The position numbers were made by a program, and so were the translations under genes. Positions 16,965-24,947 of a DNA stretch of 56,865 bases are shown one piece after another. A model generated the notes under the pieces. That model was not told the DNA's origin and searched no databases. It was given only the letters and a program-made list of their open reading frames with translations. Source of the DNA: Spirochaetales bacterium Spiro_12 (GTDB lineage Bacteria > Spirochaetota > Spirochaetia > Treponematales > Rectinemataceae); NCBI GenBank assembly GCA_001603165.1, contig LVBN01000090.1, positions 1 through 56,865 of the forward strand, given 5' to 3'. Each line of letters opens with the position of its first letter. Within the stretch, counting starts at the first letter, position 1.

Positions 16965-17668
16965 GTCTTTTCTTCGACTTCGAACGAAGGGCTGCGCTTA
17001 AAACTCCCTTCGTCGTCATGCTGTATTTAATAACAGCGCTGGGGCTGGGCGCCCAATCGTTCAATCCCGGAACGCCAGGCTCGGCGGCCAAGATCCCCGG
17101 TCCGACGGCGCAGAGCCCAGGCCCGGCGGGAAATGTTCCGGGATCGGCGGGGCAAAGCACGGATCCGGCTTCCCGGAATCCTGGTTCGGTTGAACAGGTT
17201 CCGGCCTCGATGCTGCTTTTCAACATCCGGTCCGCCTTTTCCTTGAGCCCATCCATGGTAAAAGCGCTGCAAACCAGGGGAGAGGAGAAGGGCGAAAAAC
17301 TGCCGGAAAAATCCGGCGAGGAAGTTTCCCGTTCCCAATCCGCCCCGACAGTCCCCATCGCCTGGACCGATGCCCTGACCAGGAGCCTGCCTGTAGCCGC
17401 TCCCCTGGACCTGCGTCTCATGGGCAAAAACTTAATAGTTCTCCTTCAGATTTTGCCCATCGCGTTGCGAGATCCCGTGGTAGACCTCTTCGTGCATGGT
17501 CAAATATGGCTCACGACCCAGGATAATTCCATCAGTTACAGGACCACCATGCAATCCATGAGCATCCTTCTGGGATCGAGGATTTACTTCTATCCTCTCG
17601 GCGCGGACCTCAAATCGGGAGCCCCCGTGGCTGTCGAGATAAAAGTGGACAGGCTTACCGCACGTTGA
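16961..17668 (+). CDS. Exported or membrane-anchored protein with Pro/Gly-rich segment, unknown function
   Basis: The 235-residue product has an N-terminal hydrophobic segment (about residues 14-31) typical of a signal peptide or anchor. A low-complexity stretch rich in PG, PGP and PGS follows at about 35-80, and then a globular domain with a beta-rich C-terminus (LLGSRIYFYPLG). The GTG start overlaps the anti-sigma stop (GTGA), so it is translationally coupled to the sigma/anti-sigma pair and probably belongs to the same extracytoplasmic pathway. I do not recognise the globular part. Confidence 0.75.
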   Translation: MSLFFDFERRAALKTPFVVMLYLITALGLGAQSFNPGTPGSAAKIPGPTAQSPGPAGNVPGSAGQSTDPASRNPGSVEQVPASMLLFNIRSAFSLSPSMVKALQTRGEEKGEKLPEKSGEEVSRSQSAPTVPIAWTDALTRSLPVAAPLDLRLMGKNLIVLLQILPIALRDPVVDLFVHGQIWLTTQDNSISYRTTMQSMSILLGSRIYFYPLGADLKSGAPVAVEIKVDRLTAR

Positions 17669-17692
17669 GGAAGGAAATCGAGGTTTTTGGGC

Positions 17693-19375
17693 ATGAAGCC
17701 TGGTAAAAGACTGGCCTGGACAGTCCTGTCGGTCGCCGCGGCTTTTGCCGCCCTTTATCTTGTTCTCCTGGGTGCGAGGCCCGTTCTAACAGATATCGAA
17801 CCGTTTGTATTCACTCCGGGAGAAAGCATCCGGCTGCGGGGGAAAAATTTCGGCCGGGAACAGGGCCGCGGCCGGATTCTCCTGGACGGGTACGAACTGA
17901 CGCATTCTTCGTATATCTCATGGTCCGATGATGAAATAGTTTTTTCTCTGCCGTCCAGCGTGGATTCGGGTTTGATCCAGGTGGAGAAGCTGCCGGGAAA
18001 GAGCAAAGCCTTGGTGCTTATCAATTCCCTTCGTCTCCCCACGCGGCCGGCAGACCTTCCCTATGCTTCTCCCGGACCTTCTATCGCCGAAGTTCTTCCT
18101 CAGGAAGCGGGGCCAGGGGCTTTGATCCAATTGCGGGGAATAAACTTCGGTTCGGAACTCCACGCCAGCCAGGTGCGGTTCCCCCGAAATCCCGGAAGCA
18201 TGACCCTGGATGCCCAACAATCCGAGGAATTTTCCGTCGCCATTCCCGTTTCCCAACGCTTTGTGCTTCCCGAAAGTTCTCTTATGTATGAGCACTGGGA
18301 CGATAAGCTGATACATGTGAGAGTTCCGGAGCAGGCTGGTTCCGGTCCCATGGTGGTGAGCACTCCTCATGGGCAGTCGGAACCCTACCATCTACAGCTG
18401 AGTCAGGATTCCGGGACGAAGTACCGTTTCAATCCGGTGAGTTATACCTTGGAGTTTGAAATCGACGTGGAACGGAAGGATAAAAATCCGGGCGGCTCCT
18501 TACTGCTCCATATCCCCAGCCCCCCCGAATGCTTCGGGCAAAGCATCGACGAAGTACAGGCCGAAAGTCACCCCGCCCAGGGGCGGCCAGGCGACCCGAC
18601 TTCCCTGGTCCGGCTTGATGATCTTCCCTTCGGCGACACCCGGGTGAGTCGAACCTTGTTGATCACGGTCTACAATATCGAATCGGAATTATCTTCGTAT
18701 AAGACAGGGTTCTCCGGCCCCTATGCCGATTCTTCCGCCCCGGGGGGGCCTCCGCCATTCTTAAAACCCTATCTCGAAGCCGACGCGATTGTCCCCTCCG
18801 GCGAAAAGGAGGTAAGAACTTTGGCGGCGGCTATAATAGGCAGGGAACGAAACCTCCAGCGAAAAGCCGGCCTGATAAGGACCTGGCTGGCCTCCCGGCT
18901 GGCCTGGCTGCCCGACCCGGAGCCTGAAGGATCGGCGATCCAGGACCTGGCAAAGAAAAAAGCCGGTTCTCGCAATTACGCCCTCATAGCCACCGCGATT
19001 TTCAGGGCGGCGGGAATTCCCGCGCTTCCTGTGGCGGGATTCATTGTAAGCGACCAGGGGCAGGGAATCCCCCATTTCTGGATGGAGTATTACCTTCCGG
19101 CGGTTGGCTGGATCCCATACGACCCGGTTCTCGTTTACGGAGCCGTACCCGCGGGCTTTACCCCTCCCTTCGCGGGACCCGCGTCGTACTTTGGCGCCCT
19201 GGATAATCGGCACATCACCATAACCAGGGGAATCGATTCGCTCCATGGTCGGATCACCGGGGAGCCAGGAGACCATGCTGGTACAGAGTGGCTTTTTGCG
19301 GATCCTCTGGAAGAGGCCTTCGGTCTCGAATACTCCAGCGATTGGAGGCCCGTAAGGATTCTCGCCACGTATTAG
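17693..19375 (+). CDS. Membrane-anchored IPT/TIG-repeat protein with transglutaminase-like domain lacking the catalytic Cys
   Basis: The 560-residue product has a signal anchor (about residues 8-28). Two IPT/TIG-type Ig modules follow (about 33-110 and 125-230, each with LRGKNFG/LRGINFG). A linker and a transglutaminase-like domain lie at about 365-490. In the latter, the helix that normally starts with the catalytic cysteine reads [20 protein letters not shown], so Ser426 stands where Cys is expected. The partner residues His461 (HFWMEYY) and Asp477 (YDPV) remain. It is likely a non-catalytic binding protein or an altered hydrolase. A TTG at 17687 is an alternative start. It is last in the sigma-factor cluster. 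Confidence 0.78.
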   Translation: MKPGKRLAWTVLSVAAAFAALYLVLLGARPVLTDIEPFVFTPGESIRLRGKNFGREQGRGRILLDGYELTHSSYISWSDDEIVFSLPSSVDSGLIQVEKLPGKSKALVLINSLRLPTRPADLPYASPGPSIAEVLPQEAGPGALIQLRGINFGSELHASQVRFPRNPGSMTLDAQQSEEFSVAIPVSQRFVLPESSLMYEHWDDKLIHVRVPEQAGSGPMVVSTPHGQSEPYHLQLSQDSGTKYRFNPVSYTLEFEIDVERKDKNPGGSLLLHIPSPPECFGQSIDEVQAESHPAQGRPGDPTSLVRLDDLPFGDTRVSRTLLITVYNIESELSSYKTGFSGPYADSSAPGGPPPFLKPYLEADAIVPSGEKEVRTLAAAIIGRERNLQRKAGLIRTWLASRLAWLPDPEPEGSAIQDLAKKKAGSRNYALIATAIFRAAGIPALPVAGFIVSDQGQGIPHFWMEYYLPAVGWIPYDPVLVYGAVPAGFTPPFAGPASYFGALDNRHITITRGIDSLHGRITGEPGDHAGTEWLFADPLEEAFGLEYSSDWRPVRILATY

Positions 19376-19467
19376 AACCGAAGTTCGAGCTGCCGGGGCC
19401 GTGGTGCAAATCCAAAGAATACGCTAGACTATCAATGCTTGGATCGCATTTTTCCCAGAGGGTAACA

Positions 19468-20751
19468 ATGAAAAAAATTAAAGAGTATGACCCGGAACTC
19501 TGGTCGGCCATGGAGCGTGAGGAACTGCGACAAAGGGACAAGCTTGAACTGATCGCCAGCGAAAACTATACCTCCGCGGCGGTAAGAGAGGCTGTGGGTT
19601 CGGTCCTCACCAATAAATACGCCGAAGGCTACCCCGGCAAGCGGTATTATGGCGGTTGCGAGTTTGTCGACATAGCCGAAAACCTGGCCAGGGATAGGGC
19701 GAAGCGGCTCTTCGGCTGCGATTATGCCAATGTGCAGCCCCACGCGGGCAGCCAGGCCAATATGGGCGTGTTATTCGCCGTATTGGAACCGGGCGATACG
19801 ATCCTGGGGATGGATCTCGCCCACGGAGGCCATCTGACCCATGGGGCGCCGGTTTCCTTCTCGGGAAAGCTCTATAAGGTGCTTCGTTACGGAGTGCGCC
19901 GCGAAGACGAGCGCATAGACCATGAGCAGATTGCCTCATTGGCCCGGCAGCATAAACCGAGGATGATCATTGCGGGTGCCTCCGCCTATTCCAGGACCAT
20001 CGATTTTGACGCCTTCAGACGGATCGCCGACGAAGTGGGAGCGTATTTGATGGTCGATATGGCCCATATCGCCGGGCTGGTCGCGGCCGGCAAGCATCCC
20101 AGTCCGCTGGCCGTAGCGGATTTTACCACCACGACAACCCATAAGACCCTGCGCGGCCCCAGGGGCGGAATGATCCTTATCGGCCGGGATAAGGAAAACA
20201 ACCGGGGTATTCGAACACCGAAGGGAGATGGGCTTAGAAAGTGGTCCGAGCTTATCGATAGCAGCATCATGCCCGGCATCCAGGGCGGGCCGCTTCTCCA
20301 CGTGATCGCGGCCAAGGCGGTGGCTTTCAAGGAAGCCCTGGAGCCGGAGTTCGGGGCCTACATCGGAAGAGTCTGCGAGAACGCCGTCGTTTTGGCCTCC
20401 AGTATCGCCCAGAGCGGCGCCCGAATCGTATCCGGCGGCACCGACACTCATTTAGCCTTGGTGGACCTCTCTCCCCTGGGCATATCGGGGAGAGAAGCCG
20501 AGACCTGGCTCGACAGGGCCAATATCACGGTGAATAAGAACAGTATCCCCTTCGACGATAAGAGCCCCTTCGTCACCTCGGGCATACGGGTCGGAACAGC
20601 GGCGCTTACGACCCGGGGGATGGGCAGGGATGAAATGCTCCTTGTCGGCGCCCTGGTCGGCGAGGTCTTGCGCTCCAAGGGCGACCAGGGAGTGCTCAGG
20701 CGGGTAGGGGAAAAGGTGCTGTCCCTGACTTCCCGCTTTCCGATTCCTTGA
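19468..20751 (+). CDS. glyA: Serine hydroxymethyltransferase
   Basis: This PLP enzyme interconverts serine and glycine with tetrahydrofolate. The 427-residue protein has the N-terminal LIASENYTS motif, the [10 protein letters not shown] stretch and the PLP-lysine motif [14 protein letters not shown]. Length is standard. The ATG at 19468 is chosen because it follows AGAGGG by 6 nt and gives the conserved N-terminus; an in-frame upstream extension from 19288 only covers the end of the preceding gene. The QueG-like gene follows after 16 nt, suggesting one transcript. Confidence 0.97.
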   Translation: MKKIKEYDPELWSAMEREELRQRDKLELIASENYTSAAVREAVGSVLTNKYAEGYPGKRYYGGCEFVDIAENLARDRAKRLFGCDYANVQPHAGSQANMGVLFAVLEPGDTILGMDLAHGGHLTHGAPVSFSGKLYKVLRYGVRREDERIDHEQIASLARQHKPRMIIAGASAYSRTIDFDAFRRIADEVGAYLMVDMAHIAGLVAAGKHPSPLAVADFTTTTTHKTLRGPRGGMILIGRDKENNRGIRTPKGDGLRKWSELIDSSIMPGIQGGPLLHVIAAKAVAFKEALEPEFGAYIGRVCENAVVLASSIAQSGARIVSGGTDTHLALVDLSPLGISGREAETWLDRANITVNKNSIPFDDKSPFVTSGIRVGTAALTTRGMGRDEMLLVGALVGEVLRSKGDQGVLRRVGEKVLSLTSRFPIP

Positions 20752-20767
20752 GGGACCGGCTCTGCCC

Positions 20768-21799
20768 ATGAAGGCCGAAAGCCCAGGGGCGCTGGTCCGG
20801 TCGATCCTCTCAAGTCGCCTTGAAGCCCAGGGGTTTTACGCCCAGGGCTTTATCGGCGCTCATGCCTTCAATTCGCTTCTGGGCGAGACGGGAGTTCCGG
20901 CGGGGCTGCGGGAACGGTACGGTACCTCCGAAACCCGGAGCCTCGCCGCGGTCGCCCTGAACTATTCGAGCGGAATTCAGACTATGCCGGACTGGGCAAA
21001 GGAAGCCGCTGGCGATTCGCCTGAATCCACCGAGCCTCGCCTCGCCCTCGCCCGCTTCGCCAGGGCCAACTGGTACGCCGAGATCGATAGGCGTCTTCTG
21101 CTGGCGGTAAAGGCAACCAAGGTCGAGGCGGCTCGCCTTGGTATCGAAATCCCGGGGACAAAGGCGTGGAAACGCCTGGTCAACTCGGCTCTCCCCGAAA
21201 AAGCGCTGGCCCTCGGGGCCGGCCTGGGCTGGATCGGCAAAAACACTATTCTGATAGCCTCCGGAAGCAGGGGGAACAGTTCCGCGGTCCTGATCGGCCT
21301 CTTGCTTTGCCCTATCGACCTTGGGTTGACGGAATCGTCGACGGGCGAAGGGAAACCTGTGCCGGGCTGCGGAAGCTGCAGACGCTGTGTTGAAGCTTGT
21401 CCGACGAAAGCCTTAGGCGATCAAGGCGGATTCTTCGATCGGAAAAAGTGCATTCAACACTGGACTCATATCGATGAGGAACCGCCGGCCTTCATTCGAC
21501 CCTTCCTCTCCGATAGGCTCTACGGCTGCGATATCTGCCTGGAAGCCTGCCCTTACTTCAGGCCCGACGAGTCGGCTTCCTGCCTTCTGGGTGTCCTGGG
21601 GGCGTCTATTCCCGCACGCGCCCTCCTTGCCCTTTCTGCATCCGCATTGAAAACCTCGCTGAAGGGTACGGTCCTGGATAGATCCTGGATCTCCCCTAAA
21701 GCCTTGCGGCGGAATGCCGCCCTGAGCCTGGAGTATTTTGATAAACTTCGCCCAAAAGCGCCCAGAGGGATGGAGGATGATTCGAACTATGACGATTGA
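20768..21799 (+). CDS. QueG-family (epoxyqueuosine reductase-like) iron-sulfur protein, divergent
   Basis: The 343-residue product has the QueG layout: an N-terminal cobalamin-binding-type domain with GAGLGWIGKNTI, then two 4Fe-4S motifs (C201, C204, C207, C211 and C254, C257, C261 with C228). QueG performs the last step of queuosine synthesis, the B12-dependent reduction of epoxyqueuosine in tRNA. The motif that carries the proposed proton-donor Asp in known QueG proteins (VDSAP-like) reads LVNSALPEKALA here, with Asn139 and one residue missing. The neighbouring RDYH-type motif is also lost (ANWYAEID). It may therefore be a diverged paralogue. It overlaps epmA. Confidence 0.72.
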   Translation: MKAESPGALVRSILSSRLEAQGFYAQGFIGAHAFNSLLGETGVPAGLRERYGTSETRSLAAVALNYSSGIQTMPDWAKEAAGDSPESTEPRLALARFARANWYAEIDRRLLLAVKATKVEAARLGIEIPGTKAWKRLVNSALPEKALALGAGLGWIGKNTILIASGSRGNSSAVLIGLLLCPIDLGLTESSTGEGKPVPGCGSCRRCVEACPTKALGDQGGFFDRKKCIQHWTHIDEEPPAFIRPFLSDRLYGCDICLEACPYFRPDESASCLLGVLGASIPARALLALSASALKTSLKGTVLDRSWISPKALRRNAALSLEYFDKLRPKAPRGMEDDSNYDD

Positions 21800-22772
21800 A
21801 GCAATGCGCGCCCGCTCGGAGCTGGTGACGAAGACGAGGGAATTTTTTCTCTCCCGGGGCTATGTGGAAACCGACACCCCGCTTTTGGCCCCCTGGCTTA
21901 TCCCCGAATCGAGCCTGGAAGCCTTCGCCACGGAGTTCAAGCATCCTTTCATGGAAGAAATGCCCCTGTATCTCATACCTTCCCCCGAACTTTGGATGAA
22001 AAAAATCATCGCCGACTCCAGAACCAACGTATTTCAGCTATGCAAATCCTTTCGAAACGCCGAATCCCTGGGAAGGCTCCACAATCCGGAGTTCACCATG
22101 CTGGAGTACTATACGATCGGCGGCGACTCATCCTCCTCGGCGAGACTTACCGAGGCCCTTTTCGAAGCCCTTGCGCCGCCGGATAGCCCGAAGGAGGCAA
22201 GGCCTCCCTTCAGGCGCATGACCATGGCCGAGGCTTTTCACGCTTATACAGGGCTGGATCTTGATTCCCTCGTGCAAGAAGAAGCGATGATCGAAGCCGC
22301 CCGGGGCCTCGGTCTTATGGTCAATTCCGAGGCTCCTTGGGAAGAGGCGTTCAACATCATATTCCTATCTCTCGTAGAACCTGTCCTGCCCATGGATAGG
22401 CCCCTAATCCTGGATGAATACCCCGCGGGCATCGAGTGCCTGGCCAGGGACATCCCGGGGAGGCCCTATAAGGAGCGCTGGGAACTCTACGTTCGAGGCA
22501 TCGAAGTGGCGAATTGTTTTACCGAAATGGTCGATGGGAGGGCGGTGGCCGACTATTTCCGTTCCCAGGCCGAAAAAAAAGCCCAGGCCCTGGTGCCCCA
22601 TGCCGTCGATACGAGGTACCCGGAAATATTCGGCGACTTTCCCCCCTGTTCGGGCGTGGCGATTGGCTTCGATCGCCTGTTCATGGTCATGATGGGAATG
22701 AGGGATATCGGGGAAGCGATCAATTTTCCTTTTTCCGGGTTTTTTAAGGATAAAGCGAAGACGGAAGCCTGA
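21777..22772 (+). CDS. epmA: EF-P--(R)-beta-lysine ligase (EpmA/PoxA/GenX)
   Basis: This is a 331-residue class II synthetase core without an anticodon-binding domain, the hallmark of EpmA, which attaches (R)-beta-lysine to elongation factor P. Class II motif 2 (FQLCKSFRNAES...NPEFTMLEYY) and motif 3 (GVAIGFDRLFMVMMG) are intact, and the length matches the family. The ATG at 21777 has AGAGGG 7 nt upstream and overlaps the 3' end of the queG-like gene by 23 nt. The substrate gene efp lies directly downstream, which supports the assignment. No lysine 2,3-aminomutase (EpmB) is present in the window. Confidence 0.9.
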   Translation: MIRTMTIEAMRARSELVTKTREFFLSRGYVETDTPLLAPWLIPESSLEAFATEFKHPFMEEMPLYLIPSPELWMKKIIADSRTNVFQLCKSFRNAESLGRLHNPEFTMLEYYTIGGDSSSSARLTEALFEALAPPDSPKEARPPFRRMTMAEAFHAYTGLDLDSLVQEEAMIEAARGLGLMVNSEAPWEEAFNIIFLSLVEPVLPMDRPLILDEYPAGIECLARDIPGRPYKERWELYVRGIEVANCFTEMVDGRAVADYFRSQAEKKAQALVPHAVDTRYPEIFGDFPPCSGVAIGFDRLFMVMMGMRDIGEAINFPFSGFFKDKAKTEA

Positions 22773-22789
22773 AGCGTAAAAGCGAAGGC

Positions 22790-22819
22790 TTTACAGGGAA
22801 GCGTGCTTTCCGTTAAAAT
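22790..22819 (+). promoter_or_regulatory. Predicted promoter of efp
   Basis: TTTACA and TAAAAT are separated by 18 nt in the gap between epmA and efp. This would let efp be transcribed independently of the upstream genes, fitting its higher cellular demand. Confidence 0.45.
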
Positions 22820-22905
22820 ACGGTGAAATACAGCGGCATTTTCAAGCCCCTATTCTTTTAGCGATGTATTGCCCGGCCAAGACCTGGGCGGTAGAAGGAA
22901 CAAGT

Positions 22906-23469
22906 ATGGTACGCGGCGGTGAGATCAATCTAGGAACCTGTCTTCTCATAAACGGCGCTCCCCACATCGTGGTGGACCGGGAATTCGTGAGCCCCGGCAA
23001 GGGCTCGGCCTTCGCCAGGGTAAAGGCTAAAAGCCTCAAGACGGGGAACGTGATCACCCAGACCATAAAAACCGCGGACAGCGTCGAGGACGCCCAGGTG
23101 GATATGGTGGACTGTCAGTACCAGTATTTCGACGGCGAAAACTTTATGTTCATGAACAACGAAAGCTATGAACAGTTCGGTATCCCCCTCGAAGCGCACG
23201 AGGACAAACGCCCCTACCTCAAGGAGGGGGAGACCTATACGCTGATCATGTGGGAAGGCGAACCGATCGACATAAAGATTCCTTACAAGATGGTCTTCAC
23301 CGTCGTCGAAAGCGAGAACTATATCAAGGGCGACACCGTATCGGGCGCCACGAAGCCGGTGACCACGGAAACCGGCCTGGTGGTCAGGGTGCCGCTTTTC
23401 ATAAAACAGGGGGAAAAAATCCTGGTCAATACCGAATCCAACGATTATGTCGAGCGGGTCAACGACTGA
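22906..23469 (+). CDS. efp: Translation elongation factor P
   Basis: EF-P relieves ribosome stalling at polyproline stretches. The 187-residue product has the three EF-P domains. The loop FVSPGKGSAFARV carries Lys32, the equivalent of the beta-lysylated Lys34 in E. coli, consistent with the upstream epmA. The ATG at 22906 is chosen over the upstream in-frame 22864 because GAAGGA lies 6 nt before it and the resulting length matches E. coli EF-P almost exactly. Confidence 0.96.
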   Translation: MVRGGEINLGTCLLINGAPHIVVDREFVSPGKGSAFARVKAKSLKTGNVITQTIKTADSVEDAQVDMVDCQYQYFDGENFMFMNNESYEQFGIPLEAHEDKRPYLKEGETYTLIMWEGEPIDIKIPYKMVFTVVESENYIKGDTVSGATKPVTTETGLVVRVPLFIKQGEKILVNTESNDYVERVND

Positions 23470-23514
23470 AACCCTCCCGGAGTACCCCCCGCCGCGGGAT
23501 CGGAAAAAGCGCCG

Positions 23515-24285
23515 GTGAATGACCTGGAGCCGCTCGTACACAAGACGGTGGAGTTCGCCTACCGGGGTTCCAGGCTCAAATTCGATCTCTCCCACGCCCT
23601 CTTCTCATCCTACGACATCGATACGGGAACCAAGCTGCTATTGAAAGAAATCGCCCATGACGAGACGATCTGCTCCGCTTCTTCCATCCTGGACTCGGGC
23701 TGCGGGGTCGGTGTCATAGGGCTCTCCATGGCCGCCTCCTGTCCCGGAAGCAGGGTGGTGCTGAAAGACAGGGATTTGCTCGCCTGCGCCATTTCCGAGA
23801 GAAATGCCTGGAGAAACGGACTGAAGGCGGTCAGGCTGGAATTGGACGGCAGCCCTTCCTCGCCGATCGCCAAGAAGCCGCCGAAACACAGGAAACCCCA
23901 AGAAAGAACGGCGGACCTGATAATCGCCCCCGGCCTCCTGGCCGAGGAGGATTCGCTCGGGCCTTACGATGCCGTCCTCTCCAATCTTCCTGCGAAGGCG
24001 GGGGAACCCGTGCTTTCCAGCTTCCTGGGCAACGAGGCGCCGAAGCTCCTAAGGCAGGGAGGAAGGCTTGCCTTCGTGATCGTGGCGCCCCTGGCGGAAA
24101 AGGCCTCGGAATACTGTTCCGCGGCGGGATTCAGGCTCATCGCCAAGGTGTCCACGAAAAACCATTTTGGCGATTCGACCGGCCTCCGGCAATGCACCCC
24201 AAAGCTTGCCCCCCGGATTCTCCAAGGCGGGCCTTCCCGGACCCTATCTTCGCTCCGAGGGCCGGAGAAAGCTGGGGAGTTATAA
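23515..24285 (+). CDS. RsmC/RlmG-like SAM methyltransferase domain (probable first half of a split gene)
   Basis: The 256-residue product holds a class I methyltransferase domain with SAM motif I (DSGCGVGVIGLS, about residue 60) and a catalytic SNLPAKAG motif near 155, in the place of the NPPF/NPPY motif of RsmC-type enzymes. That points to base methylation of rRNA, though the target is unknown. From about residue 232 on the sequence loses family character. The following gene, a second methyltransferase-like domain, overlaps by 119 nt in the +1 frame. The GTG start at 23515 has only a weak GGAAAA site. Confidence 0.65.
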   Translation: MNDLEPLVHKTVEFAYRGSRLKFDLSHALFSSYDIDTGTKLLLKEIAHDETICSASSILDSGCGVGVIGLSMAASCPGSRVVLKDRDLLACAISERNAWRNGLKAVRLELDGSPSSPIAKKPPKHRKPQERTADLIIAPGLLAEEDSLGPYDAVLSNLPAKAGEPVLSSFLGNEAPKLLRQGGRLAFVIVAPLAEKASEYCSAAGFRLIAKVSTKNHFGDSTGLRQCTPKLAPRILQGGPSRTLSSLRGPEKAGEL

Positions 24286-24820
24286 GCTGCCCTGCCATGG
24301 ATTTTATGGATTGCCTGAGTTCGATACCACCAGCTACGCCACCGATCTGGCGACGGAAGCCTTGGCCAAGGCCTGCGCCGGAAGCCTGGTGAGGGATTTT
24401 CTTGTGGTCAACCCGGGTATCGGTCTCTCTTCCCTCTGGGCGCGGGCGGCCCTGGGCTGCGACCGGATAGATCTTGTTTCCCGGGACAGCCTTTCGCTGC
24501 GCGCCGCCGGGGCGAACCTTTACGCCGCCTTCGGGGATGCGGTGGCGATCCGACGATTCGCGTTCTTCGATACGGACCGTATCGGAGATTCCTCCTTGGA
24601 CGCGATACTATGCTTTCCCGACGAGATTCCCGGCTACGATTATGTGGGAGAAAGCTGGGCGCTGATCGCCCGGGCCCTGAAAAAGGCCGGCGCCGCCGTC
24701 GTCGTGGCGAGCCCGACGGTGATCGCGCGTTTCGAAAAAAGCAGGCCCGAGGGTCTGTGGAAGCTGGGAGAGGCGAAAAAAAAGGGCTTTGCGGCCCTCC
24801 TGGTCAGGAGAATGGCTTAG
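24167..24820 (+). CDS. Second RsmC/RlmG-like methyltransferase-type domain (probable second half of a split gene)
   Basis: The 217-residue frame begins at a TTG with no ribosome site and overlaps the previous gene by 119 nt. From about residue 28 it reads as a second class I methyltransferase-like domain (VVNPGIGLSSLWARAAL as a degenerate motif I, then a CFPDEIPGYDY-type stretch). RsmC and RlmG consist of two such domains, one degenerate. This suggests that the two frames belong to one protein, broken by a frameshift at the C6 run 24209-24214. If it is a separate protein, translation would have to be coupled. Confidence 0.55.
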   Translation: MAIRPASGNAPQSLPPGFSKAGLPGPYLRSEGRRKLGSYKLPCHGFYGLPEFDTTSYATDLATEALAKACAGSLVRDFLVVNPGIGLSSLWARAALGCDRIDLVSRDSLSLRAAGANLYAAFGDAVAIRRFAFFDTDRIGDSSLDAILCFPDEIPGYDYVGESWALIARALKKAGAAVVVASPTVIARFEKSRPEGLWKLGEAKKKGFAALLVRRMA

Positions 24821-24834
24821 AAGACCTGAACGGT

Positions 24835-24937
24835 ATGGCCGCCGGAGCAAGAGGCCCCGGCGGCCATGGATCACGAAAATTCCCCTATATACGCATCTTA
24901 ATACTTTTTTTCAAAAACCGTCTGATTTTTGAAAAAA
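24835..24937. repeat. Two inverted repeats between convergent genes
   Basis: An 11-bp GC-rich stem (24835-24845 with 24857-24867) and a 12-bp AT-rich stem (24906-24917 with 24926-24937) lie between the methyltransferase locus and the converging pckG. The first lacks a T-tract, so it is not a canonical terminator. The second ends in A/T runs on both strands and may act bidirectionally. Confidence 0.5.
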
Positions 24938-24947
24938 CCTCAACAAA

